Of a stretch of DNA of 64,000 nucleotides, positions 44,743-53,831 are shown in pieces. The stretch spans positions 682,001-746,000 of the forward strand of contig DFNX01000003.1 of the NCBI GenBank assembly GCA_002376235.1. Direction: 5' to 3'. Under the pieces are notes generated by a model, which saw only the letters and a list, made by a program, of their open reading frames with translations, did not search any database and was not told the DNA's origin. A program made the translations under genes and the position numbers. The stretch's first letter is position 1, and every line of letters starts with the position of its first letter. Source of the stretch: Neorhizobium sp. UBA3556. GTDB lineage: Bacteria > Pseudomonadota > Alphaproteobacteria > Rhizobiales > Rhizobiaceae.

Positions 44743-45224
44743 GCAGCTTCACTTTCCTTGTCGTGAGCTTTCTCGGGGAAGAGGGCATCCAGCTCGATCA
44801 GGCAGATCATCCGCGTGTCGATTGCCAGGATTCCCCTCGCGTACTGCTTTTCCAGATCCGACGAAACTTCCGGAACCGGCTGGATACTATCCTCGGTAAT
44901 CGTAAGGATATCGGAAACGGCCTCGACCAGCAGGCCGACAACCTTGCTCTTTACCTGCGCAACGATGATGACGTGGCGCGCCGTAGGCTCCGCCACCTTC
45001 ATGCCCAGCCGCGCGGACATATCGATAATCGGCAAGACCGCGCCGCGCAAATTGATCACGCCCATGACATAAGGCGGAGCGTGCGGCATCGGGGTGGCCT
45101 GTGTCCATCCGCGGATTTCGCGGACGGACATGATGTTCACGCAAAATTCCTGATCACCGATCCGGAAAGCGATCAGCTCCCGGGCTCCCTGCGACAGAGA
45201 TTTTACGGCATAAGATACGCTCAT
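44739..45224 (-). CDS. cheW: Chemotaxis coupling protein CheW
   Basis: Adaptor linking receptors to CheA, 161 residues, a single CheW domain with EFCVNIMSVREIRGW, GVINLRGAVLPIIDM and GLLVEAVSDILTI. Eight bp after cheA and overlapping cheR. Confidence 0.96.
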   Translation of the reverse strand: MSVSYAVKSLSQGARELIAFRIGDQEFCVNIMSVREIRGWTQATPMPHAPPYVMGVINLRGAVLPIIDMSARLGMKVAEPTARHVIIVAQVKSKVVGLLVEAVSDILTITEDSIQPVPEVSSDLEKQYARGILAIDTRMICLIELDALFPEKAHDKESEAA

Positions 45225-45232
45225 CGCCCCGG

Positions 45233-47461
45233 TTATCCTGCTGCTGCAAGCGACATTTCAGGCTTCAGCGACTGACCGCGTGAGGCGCCGACAACCGCAT
45301 CAACGTCAAGGATGAGCGCCACGCGTCCATCGCCAAGGATGGTTGCAGCAGCAATGCCCGGGACGTGGGTGTAGTTTGCCTCAAGCGACTTGATGACGAC
45401 CTGACGCTGGCCCTGGATGGCATCGACCATCAGTGCGCGCTGGCCACCACCTTCGGATTCCACCAGAAGCGCCACGCCATCGACCGGATTGGCCTGGTTA
45501 GCGCGGAAATTGAGGATACGTCCGACATCGACCAGCGGGCAGAACGAGTTGCGGATCGAGATGAGCCGCTGGTTCGAACCGAAGGAGTGGATGGCGGAAG
45601 CTTCCGGCTGCAGGGTCTCGACGATCGCCGTCAACGGGACGACCAGCGTCTGGCCAGCAACTGTGACGACCATGCCGTCAAGAACGGCGAGCGTCAGCGG
45701 CAGGCTCATGGTGAAGGTCGAGCCGAGGCCCGGACGCGAGGAGATCGAGATACGACCGCCGAGTGCCTGGATCGAACGCTTGACGACGTCCATGCCGACG
45801 CCGCGGCCGGAAATGTCGGAGATCTTGTCGGCCGTCGAGAAGCCCGGCGCAAAGATCAGGTTGTCGATTTCCTCGTCCGACAGGTTGGCATCGGGCGAGA
45901 TGAGATCGTTGTCGATCGCCTTCTGCTTGACGCGCTCGCGGTTGATACCGCCGCCATCGTCGATCAGCTCAATGAGGATGCGACCCGAACGGTGCTTTGC
46001 CGAAAGCTTGATCGTGCCTTCCGGATCCTTGCCGGCGGCCTCGCGCTTTTCAGGGCTCTCGATGCCGTGGTCGACGGCATTGCGGATCATGTGGGTGAGC
46101 GGCTCGGCAATCTTGTCGATGACCGTCTTGTCGACTTCGGTGTTTTCACCTTCGGTGACGAGGCGGATCTGCTTGCCGACCATATCGGCCACTTCGCGGA
46201 CGATACGCGACATGCGCTGGAAGACCGGCTTTACCGGCTGCGCGCGGATCGCCATGACCGAGTCCTGGATCTCGCGGGTGAGCTGCTGCAGCTCTTCGAG
46301 ACCCATGTTGACGGCGGATGTGCCATTCGTGTCGTTTTCGACGACGCTCTGCGAGAGCATTGCCTGATTGATGACAAGCTCGCCAACGAGGTTGATCAGG
46401 CGGTCAACGCGATCGAGATCAACGCGGATCGTCTGGCCAGCGGAGGATGCGGCGGCTTGATTGCTCTGGGCAGCAGCAGCGGCGGCCGCTGCACTTTCCT
46501 TCTTTTCGACTGCGGCGTTAACCGCCTTGGCGACACTGGAGGTTGCTTCCGGTACACTGGCTTTGGCTGCGGTCTCGGTTTGTGGCTGAACGGTCTCTGC
46601 CGGCTCGTCGTCGAGCGAGGAGAGATCGAACGGTACCGGGATCATCGGCAGTTCTTCGTCCGCTGATGCTTCCGATGGTTTGACTTCCAGCTCGCAATCC
46701 CATTCGGCGAATTCGAAGACTGCGCGAACCTCATCCTCGGACTTCGGCGTGGTGATGGAGATCTTCCAGCCGAAATAGGATGCTTCCGGGTCCATGCTTT
46801 CCAGGGCCGGGAGGTGGTCGATATCGCAAGCGATGCTCATCTCGCCGAGGCGAGACAGATCGCGGAGCAGAAGGGCTGCTTCGTTACCCTTGGAATAGAG
46901 TTCACGCGTCGGCTTGAAGGTGACTTCGTAGGTGAACTGCTCGATCACGTCCTCTTCTTCGCCGAAACCGTCGAAGGTGAAGGGGATCGGCTGGAAGCCG
47001 CTGTCATCGGTCGGCTTTGCGACCGGAGCCGCAGCGGCAGGCTTTGCAGCCTTCGGCGCTTCGGCAGCCGGCGGTGCTTCGCCGTTGGCCAATGCCTCAA
47101 GTTCCTTGACCAGGCCGCGTGTGCGGCTCTCTTCAACGCTCCCGCCATCACGCGAGCAGGTCACGAGGTCGGCGAGCACGTCGGCCGACTTGAGCATGAC
47201 CTTCAGGACATCCTGGTTCGGCTCCAGCTTGTTGGAGCGCACGCAGTCAAGCGTCGTCTCGAAGACGTGGGCGAATGCCACGAGTTCTTCCAGACCGAAA
47301 GCGCCGGCACCACCCTTGATGGAATGAACGGCGCGGAAAACGGCGTTGACCGTCTCGGGATCGCGATCCCCATCGTTCAGCTTGAGAAGACCGGATTCCA
47401 GTTCAGCGAGCTGTTCTTCGCATTCCTGAAAGAAGATCTCTTTGATTTCGTTCATATCCAT
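45233..47461 (-). CDS. cheA: Chemotaxis histidine kinase CheA
   Basis: Receptor-controlled kinase of 742 residues. HPt domain carries the phosphorylated His in FRAVHSIKGGAGAFG (H46); a P2-type region lies around 155-265, an Ala-rich linker around 310-345, then dimerisation (P3), the ATP-binding P4 with IRNAVDHGIESPEKR (N box) and ISGRGVGMDVVK (G box), and a C-terminal CheW-like P5 (about 605-735). The partner CheS, thought to bind CheA, is encoded just upstream. Confidence 0.97.
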   Translation of the reverse strand: MDMNEIKEIFFQECEEQLAELESGLLKLNDGDRDPETVNAVFRAVHSIKGGAGAFGLEELVAFAHVFETTLDCVRSNKLEPNQDVLKVMLKSADVLADLVTCSRDGGSVEESRTRGLVKELEALANGEAPPAAEAPKAAKPAAAAPVAKPTDDSGFQPIPFTFDGFGEEEDVIEQFTYEVTFKPTRELYSKGNEAALLLRDLSRLGEMSIACDIDHLPALESMDPEASYFGWKISITTPKSEDEVRAVFEFAEWDCELEVKPSEASADEELPMIPVPFDLSSLDDEPAETVQPQTETAAKASVPEATSSVAKAVNAAVEKKESAAAAAAAAQSNQAAASSAGQTIRVDLDRVDRLINLVGELVINQAMLSQSVVENDTNGTSAVNMGLEELQQLTREIQDSVMAIRAQPVKPVFQRMSRIVREVADMVGKQIRLVTEGENTEVDKTVIDKIAEPLTHMIRNAVDHGIESPEKREAAGKDPEGTIKLSAKHRSGRILIELIDDGGGINRERVKQKAIDNDLISPDANLSDEEIDNLIFAPGFSTADKISDISGRGVGMDVVKRSIQALGGRISISSRPGLGSTFTMSLPLTLAVLDGMVVTVAGQTLVVPLTAIVETLQPEASAIHSFGSNQRLISIRNSFCPLVDVGRILNFRANQANPVDGVALLVESEGGGQRALMVDAIQGQRQVVIKSLEANYTHVPGIAAATILGDGRVALILDVDAVVGASRGQSLKPEMSLAAAG

Positions 47462-47477
47462 CGGAGGAATTCCCGGT

Positions 47478-47843
47478 TCAGGCGGTTACACGCTCGATCG
47501 CATCAATGAGTTTTGCCGGATCGAAAGGTTTTACGATCCAGCCGGTTGCACCGGCCTGGCGCGCGCGGTTCTTCTTCTCCGCATCGCTTTCGGTGGTCAG
47601 GACCAGGATCGGGACGGCGCGGTATTTTTCGTTACGGCGCACGCCTTCGATAAAGCCGAAGCCATCGAGGCGCGGCATGTTGATGTCGGTAACGATGACA
47701 TCGGGGTTGCAGCCTTCGAGAACCTCAAGACCTTCGACGCCATCTTCTGCCTGGATCGTCTCGAAGCCGGCATTGTTGAGGGTCACCAGAAGCATGTTCC
47801 GGATCGTCCGTGAATCATCCACGGTCAGTACTTTTTTCTTCAT
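47478..47843 (-). CDS. cheY1: Chemotaxis response regulator CheY1 (phosphate sink)
   Basis: Single receiver domain of 121 residues with D9/D10, phosphoacceptor D53 in VIVTDINMPRLDG, T83/T84 and K105 in IVKPFD. In Sinorhizobium the CheY1 encoded beside cheA drains phosphate from CheY2-P through CheA. 16 bp before cheA. Confidence 0.94.
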   Translation of the reverse strand: MKKKVLTVDDSRTIRNMLLVTLNNAGFETIQAEDGVEGLEVLEGCNPDVIVTDINMPRLDGFGFIEGVRRNEKYRAVPILVLTTESDAEKKNRARQAGATGWIVKPFDPAKLIDAIERVTA

Positions 47844-47845
47844 TG

Positions 47846-48139
47846 CTAGATCTCCTTAGCAATTAACTGGGTTTCGCTGATTCCAATCAGCGCAATAGTC
47901 TTTTCAAAGGCGTCCGATGCCTTCTCGACGAGGAATGACTTCTTGTCGGCCTGCCATGCGGCGGCGCCGGCAACCAGAACCTGGACACATTGAACGCCAA
48001 CGCGTTCTACCGCCGAAGCATCGATCACGATGTCCTTGCCGCGCATCGACATGAGCTTGCCGTGCAGCGCAGATGCTTCATTGAGGTCGAGAATTGGCGA
48101 GAGCGCCAGTTTTCCCGATGCGGCTTTCCTTGCTGCCAT
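47846..48139 (-). CDS. cheS: STAS-domain chemotaxis protein CheS
   Basis: A 97-residue STAS-like protein with KLALSPILDLNEASALHGKL and DIVIDASAVERVGVQCVQVL, the latter at the position of the anti-sigma-antagonist phosphosite loop. In Sinorhizobium the 97-residue CheS binds CheA and speeds CheY1 dephosphorylation; length and gene position match exactly. Overlaps the icpA stop by one base. Confidence 0.87.
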   Translation of the reverse strand: MAARKAASGKLALSPILDLNEASALHGKLMSMRGKDIVIDASAVERVGVQCVQVLVAGAAAWQADKKSFLVEKASDAFEKTIALIGISETQLIAKEI

Positions 48140-49752
48140 CAGCGTGTTCCTTGCCGTTTGTAAAAGAGCTGTGCCTCAGGCTCAGCCGGTGCGTGATATC
48201 GGTCGGTCAGCACGCCAGCCACCGGGGTTGCCGGGCGCCTGTCCTCATAGCCGTTCTGAATGTCGCGCTGCCTGGCAATGCGGAATTCGCGCACCGTGCG
48301 GCCGAGTTCGAGAATGACGGTATGCAGTTCGTCGGCGCTTTCGCCGGTGTTGCGGGCAAAGCTCGCATTCGCGCCGATCTCGTGGCTAAGCGAGCCGATC
48401 TCGGAAGTGACGCGGTTCAGGCCATCGGCCTGCTCGACCGTGCGGCGCGCGACGCCGGTGATCGCATCGTTGATTTCGCCGACCTGCCGGACGATGCCGC
48501 CGATCGCCGCCTGGGTGCGTTGAACCATGTCTACGCCTGCGCCGACCTGTGACTTGGTGCCGCTGACCAGCGTCTTGATCTCGCGGGCCGCATCGGCAGA
48601 ACGCTGCGCAAGCGCCCTGACCTCCTGAGCGACGACGGCGAAACCGCGGCCGCTATCGCCTGCGCGAGCGGCTTCGATGCCGGCATTGAGCGCAAGGAGA
48701 TTGGTCTGGAAGGCGATCTCGTCGATGACACCGATGATCTCGCCGATCTTTTCGGCGGAATTCTCGATATCGGTCATGGCGCTGATCGCACGGCCGACGA
48801 TCTCGCCGCTTTCCTCGACCGAACGACGGGTCGCGACGACCGCGCTTTCGGCAGCCGAAGTTCCTGTAACGCTTTCCTTGACGAGGGTGGAAAGCTGATG
48901 AAGGTCGTTATGCACCGACTGCGCCCGGCGCGCCTGCTCTTCGGAAGCGGCGGCGAAAGTGGAAGCGTTGCGTGCCATGGCGTCGGTCAGACCGATGGCC
49001 TGCAAGCCGGCATTATCGATCACGCCGACGGAAGCGCGCATTCCGCCAATTGCATTCGACAGCAGTTCGGCAAGTTCGCGATAGGCTTCCGGCACATCGT
49101 CCGGCAAGGCGGCGGTCAGGTCACGCTCGGCGAGCGCGCCGATGACGGCGGCAAAAGTGTCGACAGCTTCAGCCTGATCCGCGCTACGCTGATCGGCAAG
49201 CGCACGCTGGTGCTTCTGCCTCAGTTCATTGAAGCGAATGGAGACGGCGATTTCGACGTCGACCATGACGAGACGCAGGATCGCGGCGAGCAGGTCACGC
49301 AGTTCCTGTTCACGTCGGCGAGAACCGGGAAGGAAAGAGCGCGGAGCGAAATCTTCGACAGCACCAAGAACAAGATGTTCGAGCATCACCGAGTGGCCGG
49401 CAATGTGCCAGCGCGGATCAAGCCCCATGCGGCTCTCGGTGTCCGACAGAACCTTGACGCGATCGGCATAGAGCGCGTCGAAACGCGCGTCGGTCAGCAC
49501 GGCCCAATGGGACGCCTGAAGATCGTTCAGACGGTCGACCTGCTGTTCGGTCTCGAAATGACTGGACGCTTCCGGAGAGGACTGCAGGCGGGTAAACAGA
49601 TCGCGCAGACCGTTCTTCAGATGACCTTCAAGCTGGGGGCGACAGCGGCGAAGCAGGTCGCACAGATCGCCGTCGAGACCGGCAAAAGCCAGTCTCTCGC
49701 CAAGGCTGCCTGCCTGGCGACGTCGTCCCTGTTCGCTTGGCGTGTCCTGCAC
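48139..49752 (-). CDS. icpA: Globin-coupled cytoplasmic chemoreceptor IcpA-like
   Basis: Soluble methyl-accepting receptor of 537 residues without membrane segments. Residues about 15-175 look like a protoglobin sensor (HemAT type), with the probable proximal-His helix around PRWHIAGHSVMLEHL. The signalling domain contains the hairpin tip EIAFQTNLLALNAGIEAARA and GRGFAVVAQEVRALAQRS. The start is GTG 49752 after GGGGA; a TTG three bases upstream is less likely. It heads the che operon, as icpA does in Sinorhizobium. Haem binding is inferred, not proven. Confidence 0.9.
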   Translation of the reverse strand: MQDTPSEQGRRRQAGSLGERLAFAGLDGDLCDLLRRCRPQLEGHLKNGLRDLFTRLQSSPEASSHFETEQQVDRLNDLQASHWAVLTDARFDALYADRVKVLSDTESRMGLDPRWHIAGHSVMLEHLVLGAVEDFAPRSFLPGSRRREQELRDLLAAILRLVMVDVEIAVSIRFNELRQKHQRALADQRSADQAEAVDTFAAVIGALAERDLTAALPDDVPEAYRELAELLSNAIGGMRASVGVIDNAGLQAIGLTDAMARNASTFAAASEEQARRAQSVHNDLHQLSTLVKESVTGTSAAESAVVATRRSVEESGEIVGRAISAMTDIENSAEKIGEIIGVIDEIAFQTNLLALNAGIEAARAGDSGRGFAVVAQEVRALAQRSADAAREIKTLVSGTKSQVGAGVDMVQRTQAAIGGIVRQVGEINDAITGVARRTVEQADGLNRVTSEIGSLSHEIGANASFARNTGESADELHTVILELGRTVREFRIARQRDIQNGYEDRRPATPVAGVLTDRYHAPAEPEAQLFYKRQGTR

Positions 49753-50123
49753 CAAAAATCGTCCCCAAAAACCACACGAACCGAAAACTGGCCGTGAGAG
49801 AAGCCATGCGGGTCAGAGACTGGAGATGAGCAATGATTGCCTCGACCACGGAAATTATCCGTGCCGTGCAAAAGCGGTCATCGCAGTTTTTCTGACTTTT
49901 CAAGAATGGATACCGGATTCAAACCGGTACGGGCTTGGCGGCTTCATGCCTTGGTGAGTAGACCGCAGTCGTCCCATTTCGCCGTATGTCCAATTTGTAT
50001 GGTTAATTCCTTGCCCGAAGGTTAATGGACAGTGGATCTCGGCCGATTTGCGACACAACTGCAGTAGATTAAGACGGTATCCGAGCACCATACCAAGTAA
50101 CTGCAAGCCAGGGTTTTACCCTT
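49753..50123 (-). promoter_or_regulatory. che operon upstream region
   Basis: 371 bp between the BcsK-like gene and icpA, both leftward. It should hold the che promoter. It contains a small inverted repeat (TACCGG...CCGGTA near 49908-49931) and an AGGGT/ACCCT stem just after the upstream stop; neither is a convincing terminator. Confidence 0.35.
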
Positions 50124-52502
50124 TCAATTATTGCGGTTAGTGTAATCGGCGATTGCTCTCAACCCGTCCTTGTTACCGAGATCGGCCAAGGCTTGGAATA
50201 TCCGCATCGCTTCCGCCTGCCGACCGATGTTCATAAGGGCATATCCGCGCAGGCTCATAAGGTCTGTCTGTTCAGGGACGATCTGCGCTCGCTGGTCGAG
50301 TGCGATCAGTGTTTCCCGATAGCGAGCCGACTTGAAGGAGGTGACGGCGCGGTCAGCGAGAATGGAGGCCTGAAGTTCAACGGCGCGCGTATTGTTCTGC
50401 GGTGCGAGAGTGGCGGCCGCTGCCGCCTTGTCGGTGAGACCGACCCGCAGATAGGCAAGGCTCTTGCCATAGGCGGCATCCGAGCGGGCCGCCTGCGACG
50501 AGGCCATCGTTGCGACATCGAACGCCTGCGCTGCTTCCAGCGGACGATTGAGATCCATCAGGCACCAGCCGCGAGCCAAGGCCTGATCTGGCGAAAGCTG
50601 ACGCGGATCGACCGTAGAGGCACATCCCCTGTGAGCGGGAGCCGTGCGGGCAGCTGCTGCGCGCGCGACACGTGGTGCACGCTCGACCGGCACGGGACGG
50701 TATGTCTGTTGGGCAGGTTCAGGCTGGCGGACATAGGCCTGCTGATAGGACGGGGCCTGCTGACGCGGCTGAGGCTGCATTTGTTGCTGAACCGGATATT
50801 CCTGGTCCTGATATTGCGGGGCTTGCATCTGCTGTGACTGTTGAGCCGGATACTGCCGCATCTCCGGCTGCGGCGGCGTCAGCTGCGACAGATAATCCTG
50901 CCCCTGCAAACGGCGGCGCTCGTCTTCGCCCAGATTGGCGATACGGTCGGACCGGCCCGCCCAGGCGCGCTGGATTGCGGAGACACCCGCTCTGTCGCCC
51001 AGATCATTGCGGCTCAGAACCAGACCATAGGCGGAGGGCTCGTCATCCGGTTTCCAGGTCAGGGCTGCGGCGAACCATTGAGCGGCCGTTGCCGGCTGGC
51101 GCATATAGCGCGCATACCAGCCGAACTGCTGAGCGGCTGCGGCGTCCTTTGCTTCGATCACAACCGGCGCCATGCGCGCCAAAACTTCTTCCTGCAGGAT
51201 CGGCGGCGGATCGAGGGCCAGAAGGTTGGCAACGGCTGCCATGTAGGCGGCCTTCGAGCCAGGCGAGGTATCGCGCCACTTGTAGAGCACGTTTTCAGCT
51301 TCGAGCGGCGAGTTTTGGCGTGTCAGTGTCAGGGCCAGACCTTCGGCCGCAGACGCGGTCTCTTCCTTGGTTAAAGCCTTGCGGAACCAGCGCTCGGCGC
51401 TGCCAAGATTATCACGGCGATAATAATACCAGCCGAGCAGCAGCGCGTCAGACGCCAGCTCATCCGTCTCGGCCAGTCTTTCCAAGCGGGTCAGATACTT
51501 GTCGGCAACGACGAGCTTCGGGTCGGTATTGCCCTCTCCCACCAGACGGCGGGCGAGATCATCACGCAGGCTTTCGAATTCAGGCTGGCCATCCGGGCCT
51601 GTGCGCTCCTTCGACAGCAATTCCTCAATCATGCCCGGCGACAGCAATTCGCTCGCCTTCTGCACCGTGGCCAGCCGCTCCGGCGGGTTATCGCAATTGC
51701 TGAGCACATAGAGATAGGCATCGCGCGCCCGCGGCTTGCGGTCGGTGTCTGCAAAAGCCTCTGCAAGACGCCAGAGAACATCGACTTCGCTGCATGTCAG
51801 AAGCGTCGGGTTTTCGGCGGCAATGCGGATGACCTCATCGTAGGTCTTGGCATCGGATGCAGCCGCCAGCCGGCTACGCGCTTCGGCAAGTTTCAGTCGG
51901 TCAAGAAGATCGGCAGGCGGCTGCCAGCTGGGCTCGGCAGCCTGGCGATCGGAGATTGCCTTGCGCACATCGGCATAACGCGCCTGCGCATAAAGGGCCC
52001 ACATGTTCTCCAACTGCGGATCGGTCGTAGGGCGCGCGGCAAGCGGATCGGCGGGGGGCGTCCAGTTGGGATAGAGTGCACGCAGGCGGGAGATTTCAGC
52101 CTGAAGGCGGGCGGTGTCGCCACGTGCCGCAAAATAACGGAGGGCGCTTTCATCCACCTGCGGAACTGCGGCGGAAGCTTGTGGAGCGGGTCTAGTCTGG
52201 CTCTGTGCAGCCGGCTGGTTCTGGAACTGCTGCGAGATTTGGGCGCTTTCCTGAGGGGCCTCGGATGCCGGCTGTTCCTGGGAAACGACAAGCGACGGGC
52301 GCCCTACCCTCTGTTCGGATGACGATGACGATGACGACTGCAGCCGGTTCGTGCGGTTGGCATCTGTGCCCTGCATTCCCGAATCAACGGCAGCCAACGA
52401 GCCGGTGATCTCGCTGAAATCGACATCAGACGTCCGTTTGTAAGCGATCAATGCCACCGCGGCCATGCCGAAAGCGGCTAAAGAGATCAGCGAAAACCGC
52501 AT
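50124..52502 (-). CDS. TPR protein of the cellulose locus, BcsK-like
   Basis: A 792-residue protein starting at ATG 52502 (MRFSLISLAAFG), with an N-terminal signal or anchor (about residues 1-21), a Ser/Gln/Pro-rich stretch (about 45-115), several TPR-like helical repeats (about 125-505), a Gln/Pro-rich low-complexity segment (about 540-615) and further TPR repeats (about 640-790). No outer-membrane barrel like that of BcsC is present. This fits the BcsK type described for Agrobacterium-like cellulose operons, thought to replace BcsC in the periplasm. It is divergent from bcsN. Confidence 0.7.
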   Translation of the reverse strand: MRFSLISLAAFGMAAVALIAYKRTSDVDFSEITGSLAAVDSGMQGTDANRTNRLQSSSSSSSEQRVGRPSLVVSQEQPASEAPQESAQISQQFQNQPAAQSQTRPAPQASAAVPQVDESALRYFAARGDTARLQAEISRLRALYPNWTPPADPLAARPTTDPQLENMWALYAQARYADVRKAISDRQAAEPSWQPPADLLDRLKLAEARSRLAAASDAKTYDEVIRIAAENPTLLTCSEVDVLWRLAEAFADTDRKPRARDAYLYVLSNCDNPPERLATVQKASELLSPGMIEELLSKERTGPDGQPEFESLRDDLARRLVGEGNTDPKLVVADKYLTRLERLAETDELASDALLLGWYYYRRDNLGSAERWFRKALTKEETASAAEGLALTLTRQNSPLEAENVLYKWRDTSPGSKAAYMAAVANLLALDPPPILQEEVLARMAPVVIEAKDAAAAQQFGWYARYMRQPATAAQWFAAALTWKPDDEPSAYGLVLSRNDLGDRAGVSAIQRAWAGRSDRIANLGEDERRRLQGQDYLSQLTPPQPEMRQYPAQQSQQMQAPQYQDQEYPVQQQMQPQPRQQAPSYQQAYVRQPEPAQQTYRPVPVERAPRVARAAAARTAPAHRGCASTVDPRQLSPDQALARGWCLMDLNRPLEAAQAFDVATMASSQAARSDAAYGKSLAYLRVGLTDKAAAAATLAPQNNTRAVELQASILADRAVTSFKSARYRETLIALDQRAQIVPEQTDLMSLRGYALMNIGRQAEAMRIFQALADLGNKDGLRAIADYTNRNN

Positions 52503-52744
52503 TTGCACCCCGGTCCCTGTCCATCCAGATCGTTTCGGCCCGTGCACACAAGCCGACATTTGACAGCAATTGGTTAAAGAATGAGGACATATGGTTAACG
52601 AACAATTTAGATTTGGTCAGTTATTAAGAAATCACGAATACACAAAGGTGACTCGAACCGGCAGGCGTCCGCAAATGCCGGTCCGGTGACCCTCGCAGAA
52701 AGCGGGCAATGAGTAGTGAGTGTCTGCCCCAGGACTGGATTTCG
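52503..52744. other. Divergent promoter region of the cellulose locus
   Basis: 242 bp between bcsK-like (leftward) and bcsN (rightward), with an AT-rich core near 52560-52640. It must carry both promoters; no consensus could be assigned. Confidence 0.4.
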
Positions 52745-53791
52745 ATGACGGACAGACACTTCTTGACTTTGCAGCCAGGACGTCGGAGCGGCCAGACGAC
52801 ACTGCTGGCTCTTGTCGGGCTTGCCGCACTGACCCTTGCCGGATGTGGCGGAAAGCCGATCCAATCCGAACCTTTCATAAAGAATGTTCCGCCGGAACAG
52901 GCGATGATCATGCCACCACCGGGAGGCCCTTCCGTGGTCAGCATCATCGAGCGGCGCTTCAACAACGCCATCTCCCAGGACATCCATCTCGCGACCGACG
53001 CATCGACACCCGGCCAGAACATGCTGAAGGTCCAGCTGTTCGGCACCGAGAGCGCCTATCGTCATGCGGACAACAGTCTCGGCATGTCCTCGATTACCGA
53101 AGGGCGCATTTCATCTGAAATGCGTCAGTCGCTGCCGCGCATCGCGATGGCCAAGTCGCAATTCTATGTCCAGAACGCCTATGGCCCGTTCGGTTATGCT
53201 TTCGGGCGCGGCAGGGGGTCCGACCTTTGCCTTTACGCCTGGCAGCAGATCCGCACCCGGGACCAGGGCACGCCGTTTGCCAATTACGGCGTGATCCAGA
53301 TCAGGCTCCGGACCTGCGAGGCGAATGCGACGGAAGCCAAGCTTCTTTCGGTGATGTACAATTTCACCATCAACGCCTCGGTCGATGCGCTCGGCTGGAA
53401 CCCCTATGGTGCGAACCGCGAGTTCAATTCCGCAGTTGGCACCACCGGCGCGCCGATCTATCCGCGCCCGGCCTCTTCAGAGCCGATCGTCCAGACCCTG
53501 CCGCCGCGCCAGACGACATCCTATGCGCCGCGGGTTCAGGTGCGTCGCGCTCAGCCGGCCCCTCAGGCCGTGGCGCCTCAGCCGGTCGCTGCACCTCAGC
53601 TTGAGCCGCGCGGTCCGCGCGTGCCCTCGCCTTTCGGCAGCGGCTATTCGGCGCCCACCGGCCAGCCGTCCGCCGGCGATGCCGCGCGAGCATCTTCTTC
53701 CGGCGCATCGGTACCGGCTGCTCAAAGGGTGACCGTACCGTCTCCATCCTGCACCATGGCAACCGACGGAGCAGACGTTGTCTGCCGCTGA
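52745..53791 (+). CDS. bcsN: Cellulose biosynthesis lipoprotein BcsN
   Basis: A 348-residue protein with a long lipoprotein signal (lipobox LTLAGC, Cys at about residue 34), a conserved domain with QNAYGPFGYAFGR and RTCEANATEAKLL, and a Pro/Ala/Gln-rich C-terminus. BcsN is characteristic of the rhizobial type of cellulose operon; its exact biochemical role is not settled. Start chosen at ATG 52745 after AGGA; an ATG at 52709 adds 12 residues. Heads the bcsN-bcsA-bcsB operon. Confidence 0.85.
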   Translation: MTDRHFLTLQPGRRSGQTTLLALVGLAALTLAGCGGKPIQSEPFIKNVPPEQAMIMPPPGGPSVVSIIERRFNNAISQDIHLATDASTPGQNMLKVQLFGTESAYRHADNSLGMSSITEGRISSEMRQSLPRIAMAKSQFYVQNAYGPFGYAFGRGRGSDLCLYAWQQIRTRDQGTPFANYGVIQIRLRTCEANATEAKLLSVMYNFTINASVDALGWNPYGANREFNSAVGTTGAPIYPRPASSEPIVQTLPPRQTTSYAPRVQVRRAQPAPQAVAPQPVAAPQLEPRGPRVPSPFGSGYSAPTGQPSAGDAARASSSGASVPAAQRVTVPSPSCTMATDGADVVCR

Positions 53792-53831
53792 TCCTGTTGC
53801 CCGTATTCGGCTCTCATCGAGGTAGTCCGCC

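Noticed and set aside
45365..46666. A 433-residue open frame on the plus strand
   Set aside because: Antisense shadow of cheA.
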